Notes under the pieces: generated by a model
The model's input: only the letters and a program-made list of their open reading frames with translations
The model's database searches: none
Told to the model about the DNA's origin: nothing
DNA from: Aromatoleum anaerobium
GTDB lineage: Bacteria > Pseudomonadota > Gammaproteobacteria > Burkholderiales > Rhodocyclaceae
DNA length: 64,000 nucleotides
Assembly (NCBI RefSeq): GCF_012910705.2
Contig: NZ_WTVG02000037.1
Location: 1 to 64,000 of the forward strand
Direction of reading: 5' to 3'
Shown: one piece after another, positions 25,724 to 36,263 of the stretch
Layout of the letters: the number at the start of each line of letters is the position of its first letter
Position numbering within the stretch: the stretch's first letter is position 1
Program-made: the position numbers and the translations under genes

Positions 25724-27199
25724 ATGCCACATGCCGTTGCGCTGATGGTTCAGGGGACGACGTCGGACGCCGGGAAAAGCACGCTGGTTGCCGGTCTCGC
25801 CCGGGTGCTGTTTCGCCGCGGCGTGCGCATCGCGCCGTTCAAGCCGCAGAACATGGCGTTGAATTCCGCGGTGACTGTCGACGGCGGCGAGATCGGCCGC
25901 GCCCAGGCGCTGCAGGCGCTGGCCGCAGGGCTCGAACCGCATAGCGATTTCAATCCGGTGCTGCTGAAGCCCTCGACCGACGTCGGCGCGCAGGTCGTCA
26001 TCCACGGCCGGGTCGCTTTGAGCCTGTCGGCGCGCGACTACCATGCGTACAAGCCGACGGCGATGGCGGCAGTGATGGCGTCGTGGGATCGCCTCGTCAC
26101 GGCCTACGAGTGCGTGCTCGTCGAAGGGGCGGGCAGTCCCGCGGAAATCAACCTGCGCGACCGCGACATCGCGAACATGGGGTTCGCGGAAGCCGCCGAC
26201 GTGCCGGTGATCCTCGTCGCGGACATCGACCGTGGCGGAGTGTTCGCGCATCTGGTCGGCACGCTCGAACTGCTGTCGCCGTCCGAGCAGGCGCGCGTCA
26301 AGGGCTTCGTCATCAACCGCTTTCGCGGCGACATCGGGCTGCTGCAGCCGGGGCTCGACTGGCTCGAAGCGCGCACCGGCCGCCCGGTGCTGGGCGTGCT
26401 GCCGTACCTGCACGGGCTCTTTCTCGACGCCGAGGATGCGCTCGCCGACGCGCGCGCGGAAAAAGGCGAGACGCGCCTCACGGTCGTCGCGCCAGTCTAT
26501 CCGCGCATCTCGAACCACACCGATCTCGACGCGCTGCGCCTGCACCCGCAGGTCGATTTCCGCTGGGTCGGACCAGGGCAGGCGATGCCGCCTGCGGATC
26601 TGATCGTGCTGCCCGGTTCGAAGAGCGTGCAGGCCGATCTCGCGTGGCTGCGCGCGCAGGGCTGGGACGCGGCGATCCGGCGCCATCTGCGCTATGGCGG
26701 CAAGCTGGTCGGCATCTGCGGCGGTTTCCAGATGCTCGGCGCAACGCTGGCCGACCCGCTCGGGCTCGAAGGTGTGGCGACGACGGCCGCGGGCCTCGGT
26801 CTGCTCGACATGGATACCGTGCTCGAAGCGGAAAAGCGGCTCGAGAATGCTCGCGGCACGCTGTCGTTGCCGGGCGGCGCGGCGGTATCCGGTTACGAGA
26901 TCCACATGGGCGTGAGCCGCGGCCCGGCCCTGGACCGCCCGGCGCTGCGTTTTGCCGATGGGCGCGGCGATGGCGCACTGTCGGGCGACGGCCAGATCCT
27001 CGGCACGTATCTGCACGGCCTCTTCGACACCCCCGCCGCGTTATCAGCGCTGCTCGCCTGGGCGGGCGCCGGCGAAGTCGAAAGCGTCGATCTTGCCGCA
27101 CGGCGCGAAGCGGACCTCGACCGGCTTGCCGACGCGATCGAGCGCCACCTCGATCTCTCAACGCTGTTCCCGGCCGCCTGGGGCGCGGCGGGCGGCTGA
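25724..27199 (+). CDS. cobQ: Cobyric acid synthase CobQ
   Basis: The 491-residue amidotransferase makes cobyric acid by amidating four side chains of adenosylcobyrinic acid a,c-diamide with glutamine and ATP. The N-terminal synthetase domain has [22 protein letters not shown] and [10 protein letters not shown]. The C-terminal class I glutaminase-like domain has the nucleophile in [10 protein letters not shown] and the His in [12 protein letters not shown] 25724 gives the family start [12 protein letters not shown]; a TTG 24 nt upstream is less likely. It pairs with the divergent btuF. Confidence 0.95.
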   Translation: MPHAVALMVQGTTSDAGKSTLVAGLARVLFRRGVRIAPFKPQNMALNSAVTVDGGEIGRAQALQALAAGLEPHSDFNPVLLKPSTDVGAQVVIHGRVALSLSARDYHAYKPTAMAAVMASWDRLVTAYECVLVEGAGSPAEINLRDRDIANMGFAEAADVPVILVADIDRGGVFAHLVGTLELLSPSEQARVKGFVINRFRGDIGLLQPGLDWLEARTGRPVLGVLPYLHGLFLDAEDALADARAEKGETRLTVVAPVYPRISNHTDLDALRLHPQVDFRWVGPGQAMPPADLIVLPGSKSVQADLAWLRAQGWDAAIRRHLRYGGKLVGICGGFQMLGATLADPLGLEGVATTAAGLGLLDMDTVLEAEKRLENARGTLSLPGGAAVSGYEIHMGVSRGPALDRPALRFADGRGDGALSGDGQILGTYLHGLFDTPAALSALLAWAGAGEVESVDLAARREADLDRLADAIERHLDLSTLFPAAWGAAGG

Positions 27200-27255
27200 A
27201 CTCGGGTCCAATTTTTACGATTTCTTAACCCGCCCGGCGCCAGAATCCGGGCGCT

Positions 27256-28770
27256 ATGAATATTCTCGCAAACGCCCTCGGCGTCGTCAGGCTGTCGCGG
27301 GTCAATGGCGCTCTGCGCGTCTATTTCCCGGTGCTGAACACGCTCGGCCTGATCATCATGATCTTCGGCCTGCTGATGGCGTTCCCCCTCGCGGTGTCGT
27401 TCATCATCGACGACGGCGCGACCGAAGCCTACGACATGGCGATCCTCGCGACCTTCGTGCCCGGCGCGCTGTTGTGGGGGCTCACCCGCGGCGCGCGGCG
27501 CGACCTGCGCGTGCCCGACGGCTTCCTGATGGTGGCTGCGACCTGGACGGTCGTGCCCATTTTCGGCGGTCTGCCGCTGATGTTCTATCTGCCGCAACTG
27601 TCGTTCACCGATGCCTATTTCGAAGCCGCATCAGGACTCACCACGACCGGCGCGACGGTATTGACCGGGCTCGACGGCATGGCGATCTCGATCCATCTGT
27701 GGCGTACCTTCATGCACTGGGTCGGCGGCATGGGCGTCATCGTGCTGATGGTCGCGATCCTGCCCCTGCTCGGTATCGGCGGACGCCAGATATTCAAGGC
27801 CGAGGCGCCCGGGCCGATGAAAGAGTCCAGCCTCACGCCGCGCATCGCGGAAACCGCGAAGGGCTTATGGACGGTGTACCTGCTGCTGACCATCGCGTGC
27901 GGGCTGGGTCTTTACCTTGCCGGGATGCCGCCTTGGGAGGCATTGATCCATGCCTTCTCGATTACCGGCCTGGGCGGATTTTCGAGCAAGGATGCGAGCC
28001 TCGGCTTCTTCGACAGCGTACCGGTGGAACTGGTCACAATGTTGTTTGCGCTGCTCGCAGGCTTCAACTACGCGACACACTACCTCGCCTTCGCCCACCG
28101 GAGCCTGGTGCCCTACGCGCAGGACCCGGAAATCCCGTGGTTCCTCGCTGTGCTGGCAGTCAGCATCGTCTGCCTGACGGCCTACCTGCTTTCGTTCAAT
28201 GCGCACGAAGACGTCGCCCAGACGCTGCGCTACGTCGCCTTCCACGCGATTTCGCTCGCCACTTCGCTGGGGCTGGCCACCTACGACTACACCGCATGGC
28301 CGATGTTCGCGCAACTGTGGATCCTGTTCCTGTGCAGCTTCGCGGCCTGCTCGGGTTCGACCGGTGGTGGTATCAAAATGATGCGCGCCATCATCCTGTA
28401 CAAGCAAACCTACCGCGAGGTGATCCGCTCACTGCACCCGAACGCGGTGGCGCCGGTACGCCTGGGGAATGTGCCCGTGTCGGACAATGTCCTGCACGCG
28501 GTGCTTGCCTTCAGCTTCATGTACATGGTGACGAATGTGGTGCTGACGCTCGTGCTTTCGGCGAGCGGGCTCGATATCATCAGCGCGTTTTCGGCGGTCG
28601 TGGCCTGCCTCAACAACGCCGGACCGGGGCTTGGTGCGGTTGGTCCGGCTGCGAACTACCAGGGACTCAACGACTTCCAGATCTGGGTGCTGTCATTCAC
28701 GATGATCCTCGGTCGCCTCGAGATATTCACGCTGCTGGTGGTGATGACCCCGGTGTTCTGGCGCCGCTGA
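27256..28770 (+). CDS. trkH: TrkH-family potassium uptake protein
   Basis: The 504-residue membrane protein has four pore repeats. Filter-like segments are seen as GLTTTGATV, the SITGLGGFSS stretch, CSGSTGGGIK and NNAGPGLG, typical of TrkH/KtrB. It imports potassium using the ion gradient, with a TrkA-type regulatory subunit that is not present here. ATG 27256 lies after a short AT-rich promoter region. It converges with a KdpE/KdpD-like two-component pair, an unusual neighbour for a Trk channel. Confidence 0.93.
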   Translation: MNILANALGVVRLSRVNGALRVYFPVLNTLGLIIMIFGLLMAFPLAVSFIIDDGATEAYDMAILATFVPGALLWGLTRGARRDLRVPDGFLMVAATWTVVPIFGGLPLMFYLPQLSFTDAYFEAASGLTTTGATVLTGLDGMAISIHLWRTFMHWVGGMGVIVLMVAILPLLGIGGRQIFKAEAPGPMKESSLTPRIAETAKGLWTVYLLLTIACGLGLYLAGMPPWEALIHAFSITGLGGFSSKDASLGFFDSVPVELVTMLFALLAGFNYATHYLAFAHRSLVPYAQDPEIPWFLAVLAVSIVCLTAYLLSFNAHEDVAQTLRYVAFHAISLATSLGLATYDYTAWPMFAQLWILFLCSFAACSGSTGGGIKMMRAIILYKQTYREVIRSLHPNAVAPVRLGNVPVSDNVLHAVLAFSFMYMVTNVVLTLVLSASGLDIISAFSAVVACLNNAGPGLGAVGPAANYQGLNDFQIWVLSFTMILGRLEIFTLLVVMTPVFWRR

Positions 28771-28782
28771 ACACAGGGCGCG

Positions 28783-29480
<698 letters not shown>

Positions 29481-29484
<4 letters not shown>

Positions 29485-30944
29485 GCGTGACGCTCCGGCA
29501 CTGCGGGCGGCTCGCCGCGCGGCAGTTCGATGACGAAGCGAGCGCCGCCGCCCGGGCGATTTTCCGCGTGTACGCTGCCCGCGTGCGCTTCGGCCACCGC
29601 CTGCACGATTGACAATCCCAAGCCGACACCGGGGATGCCGGATTCGCCCTGCCCGCGACTGAACTTGTCGAACAGCGCGCGTTCGCGGCCCGGCGGCAGC
29701 CCCGGCCCGTCGTCGGCGATGATGATGTCGACATGAGTGTCGTGCGCCTGCGCGGCAATCTCGATCGTGCTGCCGGGCGGCGTGTATTTCGCCGCGTTTT
29801 CCAGCAGGTTGCACAGGGCGCGTTCCATCAGCACCGCGTCCACCTCGATCAGCGGCAACTCGGCGGGCAGATCGAAGCTCAGGCGGTGGTGTGCAAGTTG
29901 CCGCGCGCGGGCCTGCAGGGCGGCGCCGACGACCTCTTCGAGCGGCTGCCATTCGCGCCGCAACCGGATCTGACCGGACTGCAGGCGTGCCATGTCGAGC
30001 AGGTTATTGACCTGCGCGCTGGTACGCAGGGCATCGTCGCGGATCGCCTGCACCAGATCGGCTTGCTCAGCCGAAAGCGGCGGCGTGCTCAGCTGCAGGG
30101 TGTCGGCGAGTCCGACCAGGGCCGTGAGCGGCGTGCGCAAGTCGTGCGAGAGTGCTCCGAGCAGCGAGTTACGCAAGCGCTCCGAGGCCATTTCGAGCTG
30201 GGCCGCGTGTGCGACAGCGACGTAATGCACGCGTTCGAGGGCAATCGCAATCAGCGTGGCGAAGGTTTCCAGCAGCTGGCGCTGTTCGGCCGTGAAGCCC
30301 GGACTGTCGCCGGGACAAACGATCGCCAGCGTCTCGCGCCCGCGCGTGGGCGCCTGCAGGGGGAGCACCAGGCGCGAATTGTTTGCCGGGTAGTGTGCAT
30401 TCGCCGCGGGTGAGTCGTCGCCGGTGTCCGCCTGCAGCAATGCGGCATGGGCGCCAAAACCGTCATGCACGAAGCGTTCGGTGATTTCGGCGATCTGTTC
30501 CGTCGTCAGTGCGCCCGACAGTTCGCGCCCCATTTCGTAGAGCGCGCGCGTCCGCTTTTCGCGTTCCTCGGCCGCATCGCGTTGCGCACGCAGGCCTGTC
30601 GCCAACTCCGCCGTGATCAATGCCACCGCGAGCATCACGGCGAAAGTCACGAGATACTGCAGATCGCTGACGGCGAGCGTCAGGTGCGGAGCGACGAAGA
30701 AGAAATCGAACAGCCCCACCGACAGGAAGGCCGCCAGGACCGCCGGGCCGCGTCCCAGTCGCACCGCCGCGAACAGTACCGCGAGCGGAAACAGCATGAC
30801 GATGTTGACCGGATCGACATGGCGCAGCAGCAGCGCGCTGGTCGCCGCAAGGCTGCATACGACCGCCGTCGCGACGGCGTACGCGCGCCAGCCGACAGGG
30901 CGGTCGGTGAGCGGTGCGAAGAGTTTGCGGGCCGGCGTGGGCAT
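29481..30944 (-). CDS. kdpD: Short KdpD-like sensor histidine kinase
   Basis: The 487-residue kinase matches only the C-terminal half of KdpD (about 890 residues). It has the four-helix DUF4118 membrane region (residues about 25-115, with DFFFVAPHLTL), a GAF-like domain, HisKA with ALSHDLRTPLTALVG, and HATPase with NLLENAAKYTPPG, DDGPGLP and GVGLGLSIV. The N-terminal KdpD sensory and USP domains that read potassium and c-di-AMP are missing, and the start MPTPARKLFAP looks natural. It is translationally coupled to kdpE. Confidence 0.88.
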
Positions 30945-30981
30945 CGGTGAACTCTAACCTGCCCGCACGCGGGCCCGCGCG

Positions 30982-31764
30982 CTATCGTCCGGTGAAGCGC
31001 GGCGGGCGCTTGGCGAAGAAGGTTTCGAGCCCTTCGCGGTAGTCCGCGGTGTCGAGGAAGGCGAAGGCGGCGCGCTTTTCGTCCGCGCTCAGCGGTTCGT
31101 CCCGCATCAGCCGGCGCACCCACTGCTTGTGCCAGCGCGCGACGAGCGGCGCCCCCGCGGCGATGCGGGCGGCGCTCGCCTGCGCTTCGTCGATCACTTT
31201 CTCGTCGTCGACGATGCGTGTCAGCAGGCCTTTCTGCAGCGCTTCACGCGCGCTCAGGATGCGGCCTTCGAGCAGGATCTCGAGCAGCACCGCCGGGCCG
31301 ACGAGGTCGAGCAGTCCGGCCATCTCGCCCGGATACATCGAGAAGCCGAGGCGGTTGATCGGTGCGCCGAAGCGCGCCGATTCGCCGGCGATGCGCAGGT
31401 CGCAGCAGCCCGCGATCTCGAGGCCGCCGCCGATGCACGCGCCCTGGATCGCGGCAACGGTCGGAACCGGACATGCACGGATCGCGTCGAGCGCGGCCGC
31501 GACGAGTTCGTCGTGGTAGTGCAAAGCGTCCTCGACCGTCGCGCGCACGGTAAGGAATTCCTCGATGTCGCCGCCCGCCGCGAAGGCCTTGTCGCCGTCG
31601 CCGCGCAGGATCACGCAGCGCAGGTTGTTGTCGGCCGCGATCCGTTCGAACGTTTCGTGCAGCGCGATCCACATCGCCGAGTCGATCGCGTTGAGCTTGC
31701 CGGGGTTCGACAACACGAGGGTCGCGACACCGTCAGCGGACGAAAAAACGATCCGGCCTTTCAT
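30982..31764 (-). CDS. Enoyl-CoA hydratase/isomerase family protein
   Basis: The 260-residue crotonase-fold protein has the oxyanion-hole segment FAAGGDIEEF, QGACIGGGLEIAGCCDLRIAG and a C-terminal FFAKRPPRFTGR. The first catalytic glutamate of hydratases is present (GGGLEIA), but the second, normally in the PExxLG motif, is replaced (APINRLG). A classical hydratase is therefore doubtful; isomerase, hydrolase or other crotonase chemistry is possible. ATG 31764 gives MKGRIVFSSADG; the longer frame begins in AT-rich noncoding DNA. Confidence 0.85.
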   Translation of the reverse strand: MKGRIVFSSADGVATLVLSNPGKLNAIDSAMWIALHETFERIAADNNLRCVILRGDGDKAFAAGGDIEEFLTVRATVEDALHYHDELVAAALDAIRACPVPTVAAIQGACIGGGLEIAGCCDLRIAGESARFGAPINRLGFSMYPGEMAGLLDLVGPAVLLEILLEGRILSAREALQKGLLTRIVDDEKVIDEAQASAARIAAGAPLVARWHKQWVRRLMRDEPLSADEKRAAFAFLDTADYREGLETFFAKRPPRFTGR

Positions 31765-31852
31765 CGAGCGTTGCCGTGGGTAGTCTTCAACATGCTGTTT
31801 TCGCTTGTGTTTTATGTAATAAAAATTCTTTTTATGCGTTACAAAAAAACTT

Positions 31853-31870
31853 CCATACTCCACGGTATGG
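31853..31870. promoter_or_regulatory. Inverted repeat CCATAC-N6-GTATGG
   Basis: A perfect 6-nt inverted repeat lies in the AT-rich divergent region between the crotonase gene and yjcH-actP. Its centre is 8 bp from a second palindrome. It suits a dimeric regulator, probably of the acetate-uptake operon. Confidence 0.45.
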
Positions 31871-31878
31871 AGCGGTTT

Positions 31879-31894
31879 GGATGATATATCATCC
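31879..31894. promoter_or_regulatory. Perfect 16-bp palindrome GGATGATATATCATCC
   Basis: The sequence is a perfect palindrome about 100 bp upstream of the yjcH GTG start. With the CCATAC-N6-GTATGG site next to it, it forms a compact two-operator region in the only AT-rich gap of this stretch. Confidence 0.5.
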
Positions 31895-31994
31895 GCCCCA
31901 TGCCACGACCGCGTCAGACGGTCGGGCGGAAAAATGAAGGGGAAGGCGGGGGCAGCCGTGTTTTCGTTGCTTTCTTACTTTGGGAGAGGTGAAA

Positions 31995-32315
31995 GTGTCC
32001 AGTTCCATGTATGCGCATATCAGGCGCAATCCGCGTTTTACGGAACTCGTTTCGAAGCGCACGCGCTTTGCGACGATTCTGTCGGCCATCGTGCTGACGA
32101 TTTTCTACGGCTTCGTGCTGCTCGTGGCGTTCGCGCCCGATCTGATCGGCTCGCGCCTGTCCGGTACCAGCAACCTGACGTTCGGCGTCGCCGCCGGCCT
32201 GTTCCAGTTCATCTTCTTCTGGGTGCTGACCCTGGTCTACGTGCGCCGCGCCAACGGCGAGTTCGACGACATCAACAATGAAATCGTGCGTGCCGCATGG
32301 AAGGACGAAAAATGA
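31995..32315 (+). CDS. yjcH: YjcH-like DUF485 membrane protein
   Basis: The 106-residue inner-membrane protein has two helices ([20 protein letters not shown] and [14 protein letters not shown]) and the DUF485 pattern [16 protein letters not shown]. It is the usual partner gene of acetate permease ActP. GTG 31995 follows GAGAGG; its stop overlaps the actP start by 4 nt (ATGA). Confidence 0.9.
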   Translation: MSSSMYAHIRRNPRFTELVSKRTRFATILSAIVLTIFYGFVLLVAFAPDLIGSRLSGTSNLTFGVAAGLFQFIFFWVLTLVYVRRANGEFDDINNEIVRAAWKDEK

Positions 32316-33991
32316 GGAAATCATCCTTCCTGTCGCGCCTCGCGGGCGGCCTGCTGCCGCTGGGATTCGCTGCTTCGGCGTTCGGCGGTGACGCGATCGA
32401 AGCCACCGAGAAGCAGGGCGTCAATCTCACCGCGATCGGCATGTTCTTCGCCTTCGTGCTGATGACGCTCGGCATCACCTACTGGGCGGCGAGCCGCACC
32501 AAGTCGACGGCCGATTTTTACACCGCCGGCGGCGGCATCACCGGCTGGCAGAACGGGCTGGCGATTGCCGGTGACTACATGTCGGCGGCGACGCTGCTCG
32601 GCCTGACCGCGATGATGTACACGCAGGGCGTCGATGCGTACATCTACATGATCGCGTTCTTCGTCGGCTGGCCGATCATCCTGTTCCTGATGGCTGAGCG
32701 CCTGCGCAACCTCGGCAAGTTCACGTTCGCCGACATCACGTCGTACCGCCTCGACCAGGGCAAGGTGCGCACGATGGCGGCGGTCAGTTCCCTGACCGTG
32801 GTGTGCTTCTACCTCGTCGCTCAGATGGTCGGCGCCGGCCAGCTGATCAAGCTGCTGTTCGGCCTCGACTACGTCTATGCGCTGTTCGTCGTCGGCGCGC
32901 TGATGATGGTGTACGTCACGTTCGGCGGCATGGTCGCGACGACCTGGGTGCAGATCATCAAGGCCTGCATGCTGCTGATCGGCGGCACGACGGTGATGCT
33001 GCTGGCGTTCAGCCAGTTCGGTTTCAGCTTCGACGAGCTGACGACGCGCGCGATGGAAATGCACAAGCTCGGCGACAAGCTGCTCGCGCCGGGGAGCCTG
33101 CTCGCCGATCCGGTCACCGCGATCTCGCTCGGCCTCGGGCTGATGTTCGGCACGGCCGGCCTGCCGCACATCCTGATGCGCTTCTTCACCGTCACCGACG
33201 CCAAGGAAGCGCGCAAGTCGGTGCTCTACGCTTCGGGCATCGTCGCGTACTTCTTCAACGTCATCGCGATCATGGGTCTGTGCGCGATCCTGATCGTCGG
33301 CACGAACCCGGCGTTCTTCGAAGGCGGCGAGCTCGGCGGCAAAGTCATCGGCGGCGGCAACATGATCGCGATGCACCTCGCGAGCGCCGTCGGGGGCAAC
33401 CTGCTGCTCGGCTTCCTGTCGGCGGTCGCGTTCGCGACGATCCTCGCGGTCGTCGCCGGCCTCGCGCTGGCCGGTGCGTCGGCGATCTCGCACGACATCT
33501 ACTCGCGCGTGATCATGAAAGGCAAGGCTTCGGAATCGACCGAGCTGAAAGTGTCGAAGTTCGCGACGATCGGCCTCGGCGTCGTCGCGGTGCTGCTCGG
33601 CATCGCGTTCGAGAAGATGAACATCGCGTTCATGGTCGCGCTGGCTTTCGGCGTCGCCGCGTCGGCCAACTTCCCGGTGCTGATCCTGTCGATGTACTGG
33701 AGGGGCCTGACGACACGCGGCGCGTTGTGGGGCGGCTACTCGGGCCTCGTCAGCGCGGTGATGTTCGTCGTGCTGTCGAAGTCGGTGTGGGTGGACGTGC
33801 TCGGCAATGCCTCGGCGATCTTCCCCTACACGCAGCCGGCGCTGTTCTCGATGCCGATCGCGTTCCTGCTGACGATCATCGTGTCGAAGCTCGACATGAG
33901 CGCGCGGGCCAAGCGCGAGATCGAAGCCTTCGAAGACCAGTACGTGCGCGCGCAGACCGGCGTCGGAGCGGCGACCGCCTCCAGCCACTGA
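32312..33991 (+). CDS. actP: Acetate/cation symporter ActP (SSS family)
   Basis: The 559-residue sodium:solute symporter has an N-terminal cleavable leader (residues 1-25) and about 13 helices. Family features include [47 protein letters not shown] and [19 protein letters not shown]. It takes up acetate and similar short acids. It is translationally coupled to yjcH and followed by a strong terminator. Two palindromes upstream of the operon probably control it. Confidence 0.94.
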   Translation: MRKSSFLSRLAGGLLPLGFAASAFGGDAIEATEKQGVNLTAIGMFFAFVLMTLGITYWAASRTKSTADFYTAGGGITGWQNGLAIAGDYMSAATLLGLTAMMYTQGVDAYIYMIAFFVGWPIILFLMAERLRNLGKFTFADITSYRLDQGKVRTMAAVSSLTVVCFYLVAQMVGAGQLIKLLFGLDYVYALFVVGALMMVYVTFGGMVATTWVQIIKACMLLIGGTTVMLLAFSQFGFSFDELTTRAMEMHKLGDKLLAPGSLLADPVTAISLGLGLMFGTAGLPHILMRFFTVTDAKEARKSVLYASGIVAYFFNVIAIMGLCAILIVGTNPAFFEGGELGGKVIGGGNMIAMHLASAVGGNLLLGFLSAVAFATILAVVAGLALAGASAISHDIYSRVIMKGKASESTELKVSKFATIGLGVVAVLLGIAFEKMNIAFMVALAFGVAASANFPVLILSMYWRGLTTRGALWGGYSGLVSAVMFVVLSKSVWVDVLGNASAIFPYTQPALFSMPIAFLLTIIVSKLDMSARAKREIEAFEDQYVRAQTGVGAATASSH

Positions 33992-34032
33992 GCCCAGCTA
34001 CAAGAGACACCGTCGTGCTTCGGCACGGCGGC

Positions 34033-34073
34033 ACGACCCCCGCCAGGGCTACCGTCCGGCGGGGGTCGTTTTT
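34033..34073 (+). terminator. Rho-independent terminator of yjcH-actP
   Basis: ACGACCCCCGCC pairs with GGCGGGGGTCGT in a 12-bp stem followed by five T residues, 42 nt after the actP stop. It lies just before the 3' end of the leftward tad operon. Confidence 0.92.
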
Positions 34074-34095
34074 ATGTGCGCGGCGCAGTGCCCGC

Positions 34096-35274
34096 TCACT
34101 GGCCGGAAGCGGCAGCGGGGTGCACCGCTGCAAGCTGCCCGGCGGGACTGCGGGCGATCCGGGCGCACAGCCCCAATACGGCGCAGGCGTCGCTGCTGGT
34201 GAGGTCGCGCCCCAGCATCAGCCGCACGTCGACGGCGAGATCGTTTGATGCCGTGGCCCGGATTGCCGGCCGGAACGGCAGGCCGGCGGCGAACGCGGTG
34301 GCCGCTTCGCGGTAGCCGTCGCGGTATTCGACGAAGGAGGCGGCCTGGTCGAACGGTCGGCTGTTCGTCAGTCGCGGGCGCGCCCCCCCTTGCTGTCCGA
34401 GCAATCCGGCGAGTCGCCGGGCGAGGCCTTCGCCCCCATGACCGTTCGAGATCTCGTAGCGCACCGGCCGGGACGCTGGCGGAAGGGGCGCAGCAGCCGG
34501 AGGCAGTCCCTCTGCGACGCTCGGGGTGGCGGCGCGAACGACAAACGCCTCGGCCGGCCGGGCGAGGGCAGAGGGGCGGGCGACGGCCGTGATGATCGCG
34601 GCTGCCTCGACGACCGCCGTATCACGCCTTACCGGTGCATTGAGCAGTTCGAAGACGTTTTCGGCAACTTTCACGAGCCTTGCGCTCGGCGTGGTGCTGA
34701 CCGCAGGTCCGGCAACCGCCATGGCCGGCGAGGTCACCGCTGGCGCGCGCCCTGGCGCGGCGGCGAACTCCGCCTTGTCCTGCACGCCCAGGCGCCGATA
34801 AGCCGTTGCCAGATTGGTCCACGCGCGGCGGTTGTTGCCGTCGAGTTCGACGGCGCGGCGCAGCGACGTCGCGGCGGCGTCAGGCCGTCCCGCGAGCAGC
34901 AGCGCGTAGCCGAGATTGTTGTACAGGTGGCTCGCCGCCGGGGCGAGACTCACCGCCTGTTCGAGTGCCCGCACACCGTCATCGAATCTGCCCAGCGCGG
35001 CCTGCAGCGAGCCGAGCGCGTTCCATGCTGCGGCGTGCCCGGGGTCGGCGTTCAGGGCCTGGCGGTACGCGGCGATCGCTTCTTCATCGGCGCCCCGCCC
35101 CTCCCGGTAACGCCCGAGCGCGAAATAACCCGCGGCGGCGCTTGCGCCCCCATGGCGCACGGTCTGCACCGGCGCGACTTTCCAGGCGTTTTCCGGCATC
35201 GTCGGGCTCGTGCTGCAGGCAGCGAGCACGAGCGCGGCGAACACGGGTGTCAAAGTGGGCGCGAGCTTGTTCAT
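34096..35274 (-). CDS. tadD: TadD-like TPR lipoprotein with LytR C-terminal domain
   Basis: The 392-residue protein is the last gene of the tad operon. A lipobox (VLAACS, Cys20) makes it a lipoprotein. Residues about 45-165 are tetratricopeptide repeats (AYRQALNADPGHAAAWNALG and similar). A low-complexity Ala/Pro/Val linker follows, and residues about 285-350 resemble the LytR_C domain (YEISNGHGGEGLARRLAGLL). TadD acts as a pilotin-type factor for secretin assembly; the LytR_C part makes this version longer than usual. Confidence 0.85.
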   Translation of the reverse strand: MNKLAPTLTPVFAALVLAACSTSPTMPENAWKVAPVQTVRHGGASAAAGYFALGRYREGRGADEEAIAAYRQALNADPGHAAAWNALGSLQAALGRFDDGVRALEQAVSLAPAASHLYNNLGYALLLAGRPDAAATSLRRAVELDGNNRRAWTNLATAYRRLGVQDKAEFAAAPGRAPAVTSPAMAVAGPAVSTTPSARLVKVAENVFELLNAPVRRDTAVVEAAAIITAVARPSALARPAEAFVVRAATPSVAEGLPPAAAPLPPASRPVRYEISNGHGGEGLARRLAGLLGQQGGARPRLTNSRPFDQAASFVEYRDGYREAATAFAAGLPFRPAIRATASNDLAVDVRLMLGRDLTSSDACAVLGLCARIARSPAGQLAAVHPAAASGQ

Positions 35275-35290
35275 TCCGTTCTCCCTCGTG

Positions 35291-36235
35291 TCAGCCGCCG
35301 GTGCCGGCCATCGTCGGCAGCAGGATGCGGTAGATCTGGATCATCGCCGGCCCAAGCAGCACCAGCATCAGCGACGGGAAGATGAAGAAGATCAGCGGGA
35401 ACAGCAGCTTCAGCGCGATCTTCGCCGCGGCTTCCTCGGCGCGCTGGCGGCGGCGGGTGCGCAGCATGTCCGAATGGATGCGCAGCGACGCGGCGATGCT
35501 GGTGCCGAAGCGCTCGGCCTGGATGATCATCGCGACGAAGCCATCGACCTCGTCGACGCCGGTGCGCGTGGCGAGGTTGCGCAGCGCGCGTGCGCGTTCG
35601 AGCCCGGCGCGCAGTTCCAGCGTCACGAGGTGGAGTTCCTCGGCGAGCGCCTCGCTCTTGTGCTGCATCTCGTCGGCGACGCGAACGAGCGCTGCTTCGA
35701 CGCCGAGCCCGGCTTCGACGCACACCGTCATCAGGTCGAGCGCGTCGGGGAAAGTCTCGAAGATCTCGCGCTGGCGCACGAAGATCAGCCGGTTCAGCAC
35801 GAGGTTCGGCAGGTAGTAGCCGAATGCTGCCGCGACCAGCACGACGAACAGCGTGCCCTGGAACTGCAGTTCCGGCGCCGTGATCAGGACCGTGAAATAC
35901 ACCAGCAGCGGCAGCCCGAGGGCGAGGACGGTCTTGATGCCGAAGTAGGCGAGCGGGGCGGACGCGTGACGGATGCCGGCATTGAGAAAGCGCGTGCGCA
36001 GCGCCGACATGTGCTCGCTGTCCTCGGGAGTCGACAGTTTCGCGAACGGGCGGGTCAATTGGACGGTGCGCTCGATCCACGCCTCCGCCCCCGGCGCGGA
36101 CGAGGCCTTGCCGGCGCCGAGTGCGTCCAGGCGGTCCGCCGTCGGCGAGCGCGAAAACAGGCTGATGACGAAGAACGCGCCGGCCGACACCGCGACGAAC
36201 AGCAGCCCGAGAAATGCAATTTGCGGATAGTTCAT
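35291..36235 (-). CDS. tadC: TadC, inner-membrane platform protein of the Tad pilus
   Basis: The 314-residue type II secretion F-domain protein has an N-terminal helix, two central helices after FGIKTVLALGLPLLVYF, and a C-terminal pair near LKLLFPLIFFIFPSLMLVLLG. ALDLMTVCVEAGLGVEAAL is the F-domain signature. With TadB it forms the membrane platform that the TadA ATPase drives. It lies 28 nt after tadB and 16 nt before tadD. Confidence 0.93.
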   Translation of the reverse strand: MNYPQIAFLGLLFVAVSAGAFFVISLFSRSPTADRLDALGAGKASSAPGAEAWIERTVQLTRPFAKLSTPEDSEHMSALRTRFLNAGIRHASAPLAYFGIKTVLALGLPLLVYFTVLITAPELQFQGTLFVVLVAAAFGYYLPNLVLNRLIFVRQREIFETFPDALDLMTVCVEAGLGVEAALVRVADEMQHKSEALAEELHLVTLELRAGLERARALRNLATRTGVDEVDGFVAMIIQAERFGTSIAASLRIHSDMLRTRRRQRAEEAAAKIALKLLFPLIFFIFPSLMLVLLGPAMIQIYRILLPTMAGTGG

Positions 36236-36263
36236 GTTCGCCTTCTCCCCATTGCCGCCGCGG

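Noticed and set aside
32321-33988. Minus-strand frame of 555 codons
   Set aside because: It is the shadow of actP; composition is almost entirely Arg, His, Asp and Gln.
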